From Bettongia penicillata ogilbyi (lineage: Eukaryota; Chordata; Mammalia; Diprotodontia; Potoroidae), in NCBI GenBank assembly GCA_023548195.1, contig JAJHZJ010000061.1:6402373-6466372 (forward strand): DNA of 64,000 nucleotides, in the 5' to 3' direction. Positions 36,790-48,694 of the stretch are shown one piece after another (position 1 is the first letter of the stretch; every line of letters starts with the position of its first letter). Under the pieces are notes generated by a model, which was not told the DNA's origin, made no database searches, and saw only the letters and a program-made list of their open reading frames with translations. The position numbers were made by a program, and so were the translations under genes.

Positions 36790-37310
36790 ATATATATGCA
36801 GGGTTCAGTTCCCAGCCCTTTAGGGCCTTCACAAATGTACTGCTCTACAGAAAACCTGCTTCAGCAGGTTGTCACTGAGCTTTGCTTTCAGGGAGGGCAC
36901 AGTGCCCACCCACTATCTCTTTTCAGAAGAATATACTTGAAAGCAATCAAGTTCAAAGACATCACAAAAACTGTGATGTCTGTCAGGCACATTAAGTCAC
37001 TCGTCATCGACTAATCACTTGACATTTTTGTCCCCATCGATAAGCTAAAAATGCTTAGCACTCCTGCTTTGTGTAAATGGCCCCCAACATGCCAGATGGA
37101 TTTGATTATTAATGCCCGATGTTCTTTCACTGGAACACCAGAGCCAACCAACAGCTTGTGGCTGACTACCAAGCCTTTCTCTTGTAAGTGAATCTTGTGA
37201 AAGTCTGCTTAACTGTAATTAGCTTATATTAGTTGTACAGCAGATTAATTCCAGCCTTAAAAAAAAAAAAGTTTCTGAATCATTCACCAATTCTGCGCCT
37301 TAGAGGAGCT
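36790..37310. promoter_or_regulatory. Repeat-free block with two perfect hairpins, candidate conserved noncoding element
   Basis: No repeat family recognised over about 500 bp. It contains AACCTGC-TTCA-GCAGGTT at 36853-36870. It also has a 10-bp inverted repeat, AGACATCACA / TGTGATGTCT, at 36957-36966 and 36972-36981 with a 5-base loop. Homeodomain-type TAATTA/ATTAATG words lie at 37110-37250. Regulatory role is inference only. Confidence 0.3.
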
Positions 37311-37314
37311 TAAC

Positions 37315-37780
37315 TAAAAAAAAAAAATAAAAAAAAAATAAAAAAGGTGAGGGAGATTATTACCACAGTCTGACTAAATATAAAGATGGCTTCTGAGCCC
37401 AGGGGTTTCTCTGGATCCAGAGATCTATACTAGCTCAGAAAAAAGAAGTGGATGATCCTACAGGACCCTAGGGACTTGTTCTTGGTTAGAAAGAAGCTCA
37501 GGGGAAAAATGAATACAGAAAAGTCTGAAAGGACCTGAAAATGCGGCTCTTTAGAAACAAGAAACAAAGAAAGAAGAATTTGCTCTGAGAGGGAAGTTGT
37601 ACTTCACAGAGGAATGTTTCAGAGAAAAAAAATGTAAATTTAAAATATAATACAAACTAAAATATAAAAAGTACATATGAAGATCTTTCCTGATTTTCCC
37701 CAGTTACCAAAGCCATCCCCTCTAAGGTTATTTTCCATCTAGTCTGCATTTATCTTTTATGTTTTGATTCATACATGCTA
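37315..37780. other. A-rich tract and unassigned intronic sequence
   Basis: A-runs at 37258-37270 and 37314-37346; nothing else recognised. Confidence 0.5.
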
Positions 37781-37787
37781 TTTCCCC

Positions 37788-37880
37788 CGTTAGAATGTAA
37801 GCTCCTTGAGAGAAGGGATTGTTTTTGTCTTTCCTTGGTAGAGTGCCTGGCACACAATAAACAATGAACACATAAAACAA
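37788..37880 (+). repeat. L2 3' end
   Basis: AATGTAAGCTCCTTGAGAGAAGG and GTGCCTGGCACACAATAAAC. Confidence 0.8.
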
Positions 37881-37889
37881 ACCAACCCT

Positions 37890-40275
37890 TCTACCATGCC
37901 CTTTGTAAATGCCTGCTCTGCAGAGAACAGACTAGCTTTCATCTTAATCCCTCTGCTTTCTTGCTCTGTCCGTCCTACTCTCTCTGAAACCTGACTCCCT
38001 CCTAACGACAGCTTCCCTGGCTCACTTTTCCAGCATTGGTTGTGCTTTCACTCAGACCCAAGACCCGCTCGTCACAGCTGGACAATAGGAATATTTCTTG
38101 CTTTCCATGGCCACTTACAGACTCTCCTTCTGCCACTAACACTCAGTAAGCTCTGACCCTTTGAGGTTCATCCAATCCATATTTGTCACCAGGCACCATC
38201 TCCAGTTGTCCTGATCTATATCTCACCGCTGGACCCAGATGAAAAGTGAGGCTGGTGACTTTATACAGCCCTTCCTCACTTAAATCCAATTCAATTGCAA
38301 GTCATGGCACCATCTTCCTGATGTCATGGTCTCCTTTGAAAACGAAGGACAAACCACAATTAGTCACCCAGTGAAGATTCTGGTGCCTGTTATCTACTAA
38401 CCCATGGAATACACTCCTTCAATTCAGTGCCTGGCCCATAGCCTTTCTCTCCATCCCAATCCTTGTCCATATACTACGGGACTTCAGCATACATAGTTAA
38501 ATATCCTGATCTCTCAATTCCTCAACTTATTCACTTCCCATGACCTACCCCTCCTCCCTACCATAGCTACACAAAGAAATGGTCATAACTTTGTTCCTGT
38601 TGTCACCCTCAAGTATTCCATATTCATGTTCATGATCTCTGAAATTCCTTTATCTGATAATCTTATCATTCCACCTCTCCTTGACTTGCATACCCCATAG
38701 GTTGTCTTCACGGAGATCTCCAACCTTTCATCCTGAAGTTATTTTCCAGGCCATCACTCTTACACTTGCAATCCTTTCTTTCCTTCCCCATCTTGACCTC
38801 ATGGTGAACCAGTTCAACTTTACACTCTTCTCTTGAGGTCCCTGCTTCTTTATCCTAGCAAAAATGTTGCCCTGCCAAACCGCAGCCTTGGATCACTCCA
38901 TTCACCAAGAGCTCCCTCCTCTCCCTTCTTCCTCAGCTCCTGTCACTCAGATGCTCTCTATGACTATTTCCTCCTTCATACCTTTTGCATATGAAGATGT
39001 AGCTCTCCTCTCTGCCAAAGCAAAAAATCCTCCTAGATGTACAAGTGACCCCATTTCTTCCTATCTTCTCCAGCAGATTACCCCCTTTATAATTCTCCAT
39101 TATTATATTAATATCACATATCAATCTCTCCTGCCTACTGATTGCTTCCATACTGCTTATAAACATTCTGATGTCTCCCCTCTTCTCAAGAAGTCTTTAT
39201 ATCCATTGCCACTATCACCCTATATCTCTTCCTCCCACCCCTGCCAACTTTTGTGGATAACCTCCATATGAAAGTTGCTACCTACAAAGGGTGCCACCAC
39301 TTCCTTTCCTCTCATCTTCTTAACAAGCTGCAGTCTGGCTTCCAACCTCATTATTCTTTTGAAATTGTTTTCTCCAATCTCCTTCCCTATCTTCTTTGCT
39401 GGTCCCAGGTCATGCCTATAAATCATAGGTGTACTTCAAGGCCTTGTCCTGGGTCTACTTCCACTCTCCCTCTATCCTATTTCAATTGCTGATCTCATTA
39501 GCTTTCATGGATTAAATGATCAAACCTACGCTAAATATTCTCATATCAAAGCTCTCACCTGATCACCAGTCTCATCTTCAACTGCATATTAGTCATCTCA
39601 AACTGGGTATGAAGTAGGCATTTTAAATCCAACAAATCTAAAATTGAAATCATTATCTTTCCTCTGGAAGCTTCTCCTCTTCTAAAGTTTTGGGTTTTTT
39701 TTTTTGCTGTTGTCAAGGGTCCTTCCAGACCCTCAGACTCACAACCAGGTCTCATTCTTGACGTCTCACTTTCTCATCCCCTCCCCGCCAATATCCAATC
39801 ATTTGTCAATCCTGTCATTTGTACTTTTGTCATATAAGTCCCTTTCTCTCCTCTGACACTGCCACCACCCTGGCACAGGCCCTTATCAACTCATGCCTGG
39901 ACTTTTAGCCTGTTGGCCTCAAATCACTCCCCACTTTTGCCCATTCTCTGATCAGCTATCAAAATGATCTTCCTAAAGTGCAGGTCTGACCATGTCACTC
40001 TCCTGTTCAATAAACTCATTACTTCTAAGATCAAATAGAAAATTCTCCTAATTAGCCCTTCCCTGCCTTTCTAGTCTTCTTGTACCTTATTTCTCTTTTC
40101 TATGATACTCTTCATTCGGGGCATTTCCACTGGCTATCACACGTGCCTGGATTTTCTCTTTCTTGTCTTTTCCTCCTCTCTCTCCTGATTTCCTTCAAAT
40201 ATCCACCAAAAATCCCACCTTCTACAAGAAGTCTGGCACATAACAGGCACTCAGTAAACTCTTGTTGACTGATGG
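37890..40275 (+). mobile_element. L2 LINE, long copy (endonuclease region to 3' end)
   Basis: Begins in the ORF2 endonuclease part (GAAACCTGACTCCCTCC with the ETWL-type motif). It runs through the reverse transcriptase region, then GACACTGCCACCACCCTGGC, GTGCAGGTCTGACCATGTC and the 3' end GGCACATAACAGGCACTCAG. About 2.1 kb of L2 with an insertion at 38160-38365. The 135-codon open frame at 38864-39271 is an accidental frame, not a protein. One of the longer L2 remnants in the window. Confidence 0.85.
38160..38365 (+). repeat. Unclassified interspersed repeat, copy 3 (inside L2)
   Basis: CACCAGGCACCATCTCCAGT, CTGGACCCAGATG, AAAGTGAGGCTGGTGAC, CACTTAAATCCAATTC, CCTGATGTCATGGTCTCC and TTTGAAAACGAAGGACAAAC. 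The longest copy; it shows the family extends at least 200 bp. Confidence 0.7.
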
Positions 40276-40279
40276 ACTA

Positions 40280-42045
40280 TATGCTAATATATTAATGACT
40301 GATGAGTAGGAAGTGTTATGAGATGAGACAGACAGCTTCTAGCTTAGGGTATCAGCTTTCATAGTAGAGGAAGCATTTAAAGAGCCAATCAGCAGGAAGA
40401 GATGGAGATAGAAGACATTCCAAACATAAGTATCAGCATGAGCAAAGTTAGGTGAACTGGGGCCATGTTCAGGAGAGAGAAAGTAGACCCTTTTGCCTAG
40501 GACACAGACTATTTGAGGGTAAGATGTGGAGAAAGAAGAGATATTTTCCAAACATTAAACTACTATGCTAGGTGTATGCCTTCCTAAACAACAACATCAA
40601 TTCACATCATGGTAGCAAATGAAAGAGGAGACAGGTCAGAAGAGCAGAAAACAAACCCTTTGACAATGTCCACCATGCCATAGTGTGAAGTGTCAGAGAT
40701 TTATTACTCTTCTCAAAATGAATTTGAAATACTTCATTTTCAGAACCCAATATAGATCACCCTCTACTAGCTCTATTGTGAAAATTTTAATCATCCTTTA
40801 AGGGAGTGGTAAATGGTCTAATTCCTCACACTCTCCCTTTACCCTCTGGACTGGGTGGCAACTTCTTGGGTTCTATGTTGGAAGGCCAGATTTAGTTCTT
40901 AGTCTACACAGTGGGCTTTTCTCTGAGGTTGATTTCCTCCCTACTGGTCAATGAATGAGAACTGCTGTTTGAGCCCATCAAATAAATGCAACTATTTTCT
41001 CATGCTGGAACACTGTAGGGGTTTTCAGTATTTTCACAGGAAAAGTTCAGGTCTTAGTCGTGTTTTTCACACCTCAGGGAGTTCAAATCTCTTCCCACCT
41101 TCCCCTTAAGAAAACAAAAATTCTAAAAGCTCTTTGTATTCACATGTCCCTAAAAAGGGCAGAGAAAAGACACTGATTTCTACCTTGGTTTTTAAACAAT
41201 TTCACCACAGGCTATGACTGTTTTTAAAAAGTTTCTTATATAGTTATCTATGCAACTCATGAAGACTACACCAGCACCTATGGTAATGTAGGTAACCAGA
41301 CAACATATAATAGGAAGATAGGCATTTTGAAATTTCATCTATCCTTAATGGACAAATCATGTATCAAAGAAGAAGTTTTTATAGTGGATTAAAAAGAAAG
41401 CAATCACAAGTAGATCATATTTATCCAGGAGGATCTTTATTAATAAAACAGGGTTTAGGCGATTTTTTCAGTGTGTTCAGAGATGTATACATAAATATAA
41501 CAAATGTGAAATAAAGCTACATTATTATCACATATGATCACATATGAATTTTAGATGATATCATCACCCCCCAAGAGATCACAGATACACTGAAGACAGC
41601 ATGATCACAAAAGCTAAATTTCATACATATTCCTAATGTCAAATATATTTTCTCTTTTCTTGGTCCAATTCCTATACATTTCTTCTAACAAAATAAGACG
41701 TTCACAAAAATCTCTATGGAATATTGTAAATGAGAATTTTCAATACAATTATATACAGTGTTATCTAAACTAATTTTCTTTGTGAAAATTTCATTGATTT
41801 CTTTTATTTCTATATTCCCTCCAATTCCAAATTGCAGCTAGCTCCACTTAGCAAAGTATTCCCTTTTACCACAGAACAAGAAAGTTAAAGAAACTATTTA
41901 GAAAAAACAAACAACCTAATAAACATATCAAATAAGTCTGATTATATATGTAGTATTCCATATTGAACCCCCATCCCCAACCCTGAAGAGAAGTGGGGGA
42001 GGTTGGACAAATTTTCAACATAAGCCAGAGTGCTAGTTTTAATGG
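40280..42045. other. Intronic stretch with nothing recognised
   Basis: About 1.8 kb with no repeat family or gene that I can support. Confidence 0.5.
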
Positions 42046-42076
42046 TTTACATATCAGTACATTACTCAATTTAACA
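42046..42076 (+). repeat. Donor segment 2 of the composite duplication
   Basis: These 31 bases, starting TTTACATATCAGTACATTAC, recur exactly at 43013-43043. Confidence 0.95.
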
Positions 42077-42480
42077 CACCAGGATTATGTACATTGGAGT
42101 GTTTGCTGCCAAAAATTTGTTATAAAATTGTGTCCAAAGTCAGAATGACATAGTACCTGTTAGAAACAATTGCTAGTTCCTCCGTGATGGATTTAATTAT
42201 AGCAGTGATTTACTAAATATTTTTAATCCTTGAAATAACTGCTCAGCTGGATTTACCTAATGATTGCCTACTTCTTGGTGCTGTATAGTTGTTTAATAAA
42301 TGCTCTGTCACTGAATCAACTAATTTCACTGTGTCTTGGTAAAAGAACTACTCTTCAACAATTTGAAATAAAGGCCAGGTAGAAAACCATCATAGAACAA
42401 TTTATTTATAAAGTTTCTTCAGCTAGCTAGTGAGTTTAGAGCACAAGGAATTTTTAACCAGAATAAATAGAGTATCAAGA

Positions 42481-42597
42481 AATAATGAAGGTCAGAGTTG
42501 ACTTCATAACTTCATGTCCCTAGTTGGCCTTGGGACTGAGAGATTTGTTGTATTTGGGGAGGGGGAACAAACATTTGCTATGTGCTAGTCTGTTTTT
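42481..42597 (+). repeat. Donor segment 1 of the composite duplication
   Basis: These 117 bases, starting AATAATGAAGGTCAGAGTTG, recur at 42899-43015 with one mismatch (A at 42543, G at 42961). Confidence 0.97.
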
Positions 42598-42898
42598 GGC
42601 CTCTGGATAGAGTGCCTCTCTGGCTGAGCTTACACAAAAGATCTGGGGTAGGAGAAATGAAATGGGTGTTTAGGTGTACCTGCTCAATTTATACTGAAGT
42701 GGAGGCTAGTTTAAAGATGAAGACACTCTTGTCAAGAGAGCAGAAAATACAAAACCCTTCTGTAAGAATGTACAAAATACAAGAGTAGTCTCAGCCCATA
42801 GCCTCTGCAGAGGTTTTAAAACTTATATCATAAGAATCAGGCATATCCATCTACTTATTAGAAAATGACACATTCTATAAAACCAGGTGGGAACAGGG

Positions 42899-43043
42899 AA
42901 TAATGAAGGTCAGAGTTGACTTCATAACTTCATGTCCCTAGTTGGCCTTGGGACTGAGAGGTTTGTTGTATTTGGGGAGGGGGAACAAACATTTGCTATG
43001 TGCTAGTCTGTTTTTACATATCAGTACATTACTCAATTTAACA
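42899..43043 (+). repeat. Composite templated duplication
   Basis: This 145-bp block is a copy of 42481-42597 (116 of 117 bases identical) fused to a copy of 42046-42076 (31 of 31). The two donors lie in the opposite order upstream and are 404 bp apart. The join has a 3-base overlap (TTT) shared by both donors. Same orientation throughout. It is not a repeat family I know, and the donors are ordinary intron. Confidence 0.95.
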
Positions 43044-43151
43044 TCTTCTCAATCAACAATTTGGCTATATATAACCTGAATGGGACTTTATCAGCGTCAA
43101 TATTTAAGTTTCCATGACATCACCAGTGGAGATTCCCCTCTCATGGATTTT

Positions 43152-43400
43152 TGTTGTATAGTAATTTTCCAGTCATGTCCAACTCGTTGTGACCCCTTCT
43201 GGGGCTTTCTTGGCAAAGATGGTAGAGCTGTTTGCTGTTTCCTTCTCCAGCTCATTTTACAGAACCTGAGGCAAACAGTGTCTGGCCTAGAGTCATACAA
43301 TCGGTAAAAATCTAGGGCTAGATTTGAATTCACTAAGATGAGTCTTCCTGATCAAGGCCTATGCCTGGCACTCTATCCATTATGCTACCCAGCTGCCTCC
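43152..43400 (-). mobile_element. Mar1-type CORE-SINE
   Basis: CCAGTCATGTCCAACTCGTTG, GGGGCTTTCTTGGCAAAGATG, TTTCCTTCTCCAGCTCATTTTACAG (25-base landmark at 43239) and ATTATGCTACCCAGCTGCC: reverse orientation, near full length. Confidence 0.85.
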
Positions 43401-43789
43401 TCTCATGGATACCAATAACAAAACCTCCACAACTTAATAGAAAATTTATTAATTACTGTGCCCTCCCCACCTCCAAATTTGTTATCTCAGATCAACCTTT
43501 TGGTGATGAGTGTCTTTGAACTTAGCTAGGATGGTCATTAGGTCACATACTGAAAATTTTTCTGGCATTAGAGGACCTGTCAGAACTTACCTTCCACTAA
43601 TCTGAACTCAAGGTCACCTTCACACTACAGTGAGGCTATGGAAAGGAAATTTAGTAAAGGTATATTAGAATCATCTTATGTACTAAGTGTTTTAAAAATC
43701 AAGCATTGCCTTTTATCAGAGTCCTGTGATCTTTGACTGGCACCTTTCCCAACCTAAGATGCTGACAAAGTCTAAGAGAAAGAAAATAG

Positions 43790-43960
43790 CTTAGTGGTTG
43801 TTAATAGTGCACTCAAATTGGAGTCAGGAAGATGAGGGTTCAAATTTTAGACTGCACATTTACTAGATTATGACTCTGGGCAGGTCATTTAATTTCTCTA
43901 TCCCTCATTTCCCTCAACTATAAACTAAGGGTTGATCTTGGGACAAATATTCTTGGGAGC
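43790..43960 (+). repeat. MIR-type SINE
   Basis: AATTGGAGTCAGGAAGATGAGG, GGTTCAAATTTTAG, TGACTCTGGGCAGGTCATTT. Confidence 0.75.
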
Positions 43961-43969
43961 ACAGCCATG

Positions 43970-45110
43970 GCCCTCTGGTGTTTTCTGTAAGCTCTGCACT
44001 TCTTTGGTCCTTGCCACTAGATAACACCACTGCTCTTATGAAAATATATGAGAAAGAGAAAGAATGCTGCAAATCTCGCTGATGCAGACATTTTGGTGCC
44101 CTTTAACAAAACACAGAACTGTATTAAAACAACTTTCCCAAACCAATCCAACGAGACCAACATGATTTCGTCAAGAATTTAAAAACATCGCTGCTATCCA
44201 GATCAGATGAAACTAAACTGTGTGCCATCTTTTATATTTCTCAAGAGCCGAAATTAAATTCTAAGTACCTTTCGTAAGGCTATACACATTCCTGTTGGCA
44301 TTAATTAAAGCTTTAATTTAAATTTCTTGGAAACATCTCAGTATAATTAGAAAGTTATATTATACACAATTTTAAAAATGATGGCTATAAAAACAGCAAT
44401 TGCCCATATCCCTTAAAAAATCTACCTACTAGTAGAACTAACTTTGGCTTTTAACACGAAGATTATAAGAGACCTTTTAATTTAATAGCAGGGTAGTTAT
44501 GAAAACATCCAAGTAAATGTCAAAAAGCTCTTGAGCCTTCAAAATACCAAGCTTCTGATAAGAACATTCTCATGCATTAAAAATGAATGAGGGATTTGAT
44601 GCATTTTGATGTGTATTTTTTAATGCTGGTTGAATAAACAGTTCATGGTGTAACCTGGTGGTTTCGCAGAGCATTAGAGAGCCAAACTATGCCAGCAGAG
44701 ATCCCTTCTCTTCAACTAGACCCAATAATTTAATGCTAAGTAGTAACTCCTTGGAAGAAAGACAGAAGAAACTTTTTTTCTTCTTTCTTTTTGTTCTTAT
44801 TCAGTGTCTACAAGTAACAAAGTAACATTTGAGGATATTAAAAACACCCACAAATATCTGTTTCTACCAGGAAATGTCAAGAAAAACACATCAGACATCA
44901 CTCAAGGGAGGAAAATGGAAACAATTCTTCAAGAAAATGACAAGCTGATGCACTGTGAGACAGCAATGCAAATTTGTCTCCGCCCTGCTGGCTGTGAAAG
45001 GAAGACTCATGACTAGTGATAAGGCACAACATCATTCTACAGAAATGTGAAGGCAGACACACATGCAATAGAGCTAACAAAAATCTCAAGCAACAAATAG
45101 TTTTACACAT
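43970..45110. promoter_or_regulatory. Repeat-free intronic block, candidate conserved noncoding sequence
   Basis: No repeat family over about 1.1 kb, with scattered CpG (CTCGCTGATG, ACATCGCTGC, CTTTCGTAAGG) that neutral intron tends to lose, and a homeodomain-like GCATTAATTAAAGCTTTAAT at about 44300. Function not shown by the sequence. Confidence 0.25.
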
Positions 45111-45114
45111 ATAC

Positions 45115-45645
45115 CTCTCCTCCCTTTTATGGCTAGACTTCTTGAGAAAGCTAGCTATAATTGATGCCTCTACTTCCTTTCTTTGAGATTTTTTTTTCTG
45201 AATCTAATGCAGATTGTTTTCTGATTTCATCAATCAACTGAACTTCTCTCTCCAAAGTCAGCAATGATCTCTTAACTGCCAAATTTAATGGTCTGACTGT
45301 CTTTTACACTGTAAACTACCCTTTTCTCACAGATCCTCTTTTCTAGTTTTTTTTGGTTACATTACTTTCTCTTTTTATACGTCTAACTACTCCTCAATCT
45401 CCTTTGCTAGTAATGGGTACAGGTTACATATTCTAATGGTGGGTATTCCACAAAGCTCCTACAAAGTCCTCTTTTCTTTTCTTGGATTACTACTATCTCA
45501 CTTGGCAATCTCACTAACTAACACAGGTTCCATTGTCATCTTTATGCAGATGATTCTCGGATCTATATATCCAGTCCTCATCTCTCCTGAGCCTGGCACA
45601 CAGTAAGTACTTAATAAATACTTGCTGACTAACTGATCAACTGAC
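45115..45645 (+). mobile_element. L2 LINE fragment with 3' tail
   Basis: ATCTTTATGCAGATGATTCTCGG is the L2 RT catalytic region (YADD: TATGCAGATGAT with the first base changed), then GAGCCTGGCACACAGTAAGT and AATAAATACTTGCTGACT. The segment between catalytic site and tail is deleted. Confidence 0.8.
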
Positions 45646-45649
45646 TTGT

Positions 45650-46575
45650 AAAACAAGTCCCAGAGAGATGATCTAAGAATCTTTGGACTACCTGATAACC
45701 TGACTTTCCAAAAAGGTTTGGATACTGCATTTTAAGGAATTAGGTATTAAAAACTGTGCAGATCTCTCAGAACCAGAAGGCAAAGCAAAAACAGAAATGA
45801 TTCACTGGTTATCTCCTAAAAGAAAACCCCAAAATGAAAACTTCCAATGAAAATTCAGAGCTTCCAGATCAAAGAAAAAAATATCGCAAGAGACCAGAAA
45901 GAAAGAGGCCAAGTTACTAGTAAACCACTGTCAGGATCATACAAGACATGGCAGCTACCATTGTAAAAAAGAGAAGATCTTAGAATGAAATATTCCAAAA
46001 GGTTAAATAAAGGCTCATAACCAAAAATAACTTACACTGCAAAACTGAGCATTTTACAAAACTGAAACTGGATCTTTAAAGGAATAGAGAATTTTGAAGC
46101 ATTTTTGATTAAAAAAACCAGAGCTGAGTAGAAAATCTGAAATTCAAAAACAGGAGTGAAGGATAACCTAGCAATATAAATGCATCTGAACAGTCTTAGT
46201 GTCTTGAAGAGTCACAGAGAAAGTTAAATGAGATAGAAGATGTTGGAGTGAATCTCTTCTGTTTTGATTGTATCAATAGAGAAAAGAAAAAGAAGGGGGA
46301 AAGTAATACATTAGAGAAGAAAGGCAAAGGAAGAAAGGAACTTACTACTTATAACTGGCTGAAAGAGATGACTTTACAAATTTGGAGGAAATAGAGGGAG
46401 GGAAGTGGCCTCTGTATGAACCTTACTTATCTTAATTGGCAAAGCAGATTTTAACATATACATGTTCAGTTATACACTCACACACAAAGAATTTGGTATA
46501 GAAATACATTTAACTTCCCAAGGAAAAGAACTGTGGACTAGGTGAGAGAAGAGAATTTAAGAGGTAGGGTAGTCT
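45650..46575 (+). mobile_element. HAL1/L1 ORF1 3' part and 3' UTR
   Basis: AAAATGAAAACTTCCAATG, AGCTTCCAGATCAAAG, CAAGAGACCAGAAAGAAAG and AACCAGAGCTGAGTAGAAAATC follow, in order, the ORF1 C-terminal coding text also seen at 28629-28907 on the other strand. A purine-rich 3' UTR (46260-46420) comes next, with no ORF2. Frame broken throughout; the right edge is taken by a Mar1. Confidence 0.65.
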
Positions 46576-46824
46576 TGAGGAGGCTAGGTGGCACAGTGGA
46601 TCAAGTGCCAGGCCTAGAGTCAGGAGGACCTGAGATCAAATTAGGCCTCAGATACTTACAAGCTGTGTGACCCTGGGCAAATCATTTAACACTCTGCTTC
46701 AGTTTCCTCATCTGTAAAATGAGCTGGAGAAGGAAAAGGCAAAGCACTCTAGGATCTTTGCCAAGAAAACCCCAAATAGGGTCACCAGGAGTTGGACACA
46801 CTGAAAAATGACTGAACAACAAAG
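46576..46824 (+). mobile_element. Mar1-type CORE-SINE
   Basis: AGGAGGCTAGGTGGCACAGTG, GTGTGACCCTGGGCAAATC, TTTCCTCATCTGTAAAATGAGC, TTTGCCAAGAAAACCCC and ATGACTGAACAACAA. Best preserved copy; full length. Confidence 0.92.
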
Positions 46825-47364
46825 TCTGAAGGCGGTAATTACTGACAAGACCTATTTCAAATCTAGAGGGTGGATTGATAATGAGAAAGGTAAAAATAAA
46901 GGCTCTTTCTCTCTCTCTCATTGGTTCCACTCTGTTTCAAGACATTATAGCTTGTTAGTTAATCTACTATAATTGAATTTTTACTTTAAAAGTACCTCCT
47001 TGTTTACTTATTAGATTCCAATTATCTTTTGTCTGTCAATCGGAGCTCTCCATGTTTTGTACCTATCCACTTCCTCGATAATATTTCCTGTTCCTCTACT
47101 GCATAAACATTAAAAGCACTTACTGTTTAACAAACGGTGGCCTTCTTGCCTTTTCATTTTGTTCATGTTATCCTTGGTACAAAGAATACCCAATCTCTCC
47201 TTCTCAGTTTATCAAAATCACCCTTATGAGAGCCACTCAAGGGATCCCTTGTCCATGAAACATTCCCTGATCATCTCAGTGAGATGCAAACCTCTCGTTT
47301 TGTTCTCTTCCAAGCTCTTATTAGACTTTGTACTTTTATGGCATATGTCAAGTACTGCTCATTA

Positions 47365-47650
47365 TTACAGTTCTGTTGTAGAATCACGGAAATTCAGGGA
47401 CCTTAGTGGTTGTCTAGTATAATTTGTACCTGAAGGAAAACCCCTTCTTCGGTGTACCTGTTAAGTTCAACCTTTGCTTAAAAATTTCCAGTAAGAGAAA
47501 AGTCAATACCTCCCAAGGTAACCAATATAACTACCTCTAACTGTTAGGAATTTTTTCTTTATAGTGAGGATTATAACTCAACTATACTTTCCTTATATTC
47601 CCAACTGTTCGTATTTGAGATAGCTACATGTTGTTCCTAGTTCTACCCTT
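47365..47650 (-). mobile_element. CR1/L3 LINE 3' end
   Basis: TAGAATCACGGAAATTCAGG, CAATACCTCCCAAGGTAACC, CTAACTGTTAGGAATTTTTTC, TGTTGTTCCTAGTTCTACCC: CR1/L3 terminal text in reverse. Confidence 0.75.
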
Positions 47651-47659
47651 TGAAGTCAA

Positions 47660-48600
47660 AAATATTTATACATGGTTATACATGTATACATTTGTACATG
47701 TGTAAAGGATTATACATTACACATATTACACATTATACATGTGTAAAGGATACTTTTTTTAAAAGCACATATTATCTTAAGTATCTCTTGTATCTGACAG
47801 AGTACTTACACTGCAGAAACTGTAATTATTGTTTTCTGATCAGGAGAGTATGCTACGGACCATTTGACCAGAAAGAGGACATGGACAAAGAGTATCACAA
47901 AGATAACTGAAAGGCTGCATATTGTATACCTTCCAAAGAATGTCATTTTGATGTTATTTATAAAGAACCGAACGAAAATAATAGCCCAACCAAACAACTT
48001 ATGCCAATATGAATGATTACTTTTTTATATAAATCTATATTAATTTTAGGTTATCTGCCATCATTTCTATCTTCTATATAGCTCTTTAAAATCTGAATTG
48101 GTTGATGACTTCTCTGTGCAGCCAAATCAAGTTATTTAAATAATTCTGCTTTTCTTGAATACAGAAATTATTTGTGCCAGTATGGATACTCCTTTCACCA
48201 GGAAGTCACAGCCCTTCTAAACTTAGTACATGACCTTTGAGAGTTAACTGCAGCTGAAAAATTCATCACCCCCAGCCAACCTGGTAATGAATTTCTTCAA
48301 AATTAGAAAAGCTTATTCTCTGACAATAGAGATGAGCAAATTCAACTATCCAGACATCTGTTAGGGGTCTCTCTGCCAAAGCAAAGCAGCAGATAAGTTA
48401 CTGTCCTACTATGCCTTGCCGAAAAATATATGCTTCAGAAGACGGAGGAAGAAATGAGGGAAATGACTATTGTAGATACAATTCTGACATAAGGAAGATA
48501 TGATTGCAGAAGTTGAAATACTTAAAGCTTGGGAGAAAGGGATTGTATTATTTTAGAACTTATGATTAATAAGGAGTAAAAAGCCACTCACTGACTAACA
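47660..48600. other. Intronic stretch, TACA-rich start then nothing recognised
   Basis: 47665-47752 is a low-complexity TTATACATGTG-type stretch; 47760-48600 holds no repeat or gene I can name. Confidence 0.5.
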
Positions 48601-48604
48601 TGGA

Positions 48605-48690
48605 CACAGTCAATCAGTTAACATTTATTAAGTGCTTACTATGTGTTCCAGGCATTATGTTAAGAGCAGATATCAAAGAACCCCTGACCT
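48605..48690 (-). repeat. L2 3' end
   Basis: AACATTTATTAAGTGCTTAC, CCAGGCATTATGTTAAGAG. Confidence 0.75.
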
Positions 48691-48694
48691 GAGA

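Noticed and set aside
38864..39271. 135-codon plus-strand open frame
   Set aside because: Lies wholly in an L2 LINE and is not the L2 reading frame; Ser/Pro/Leu-rich from CT-rich DNA.
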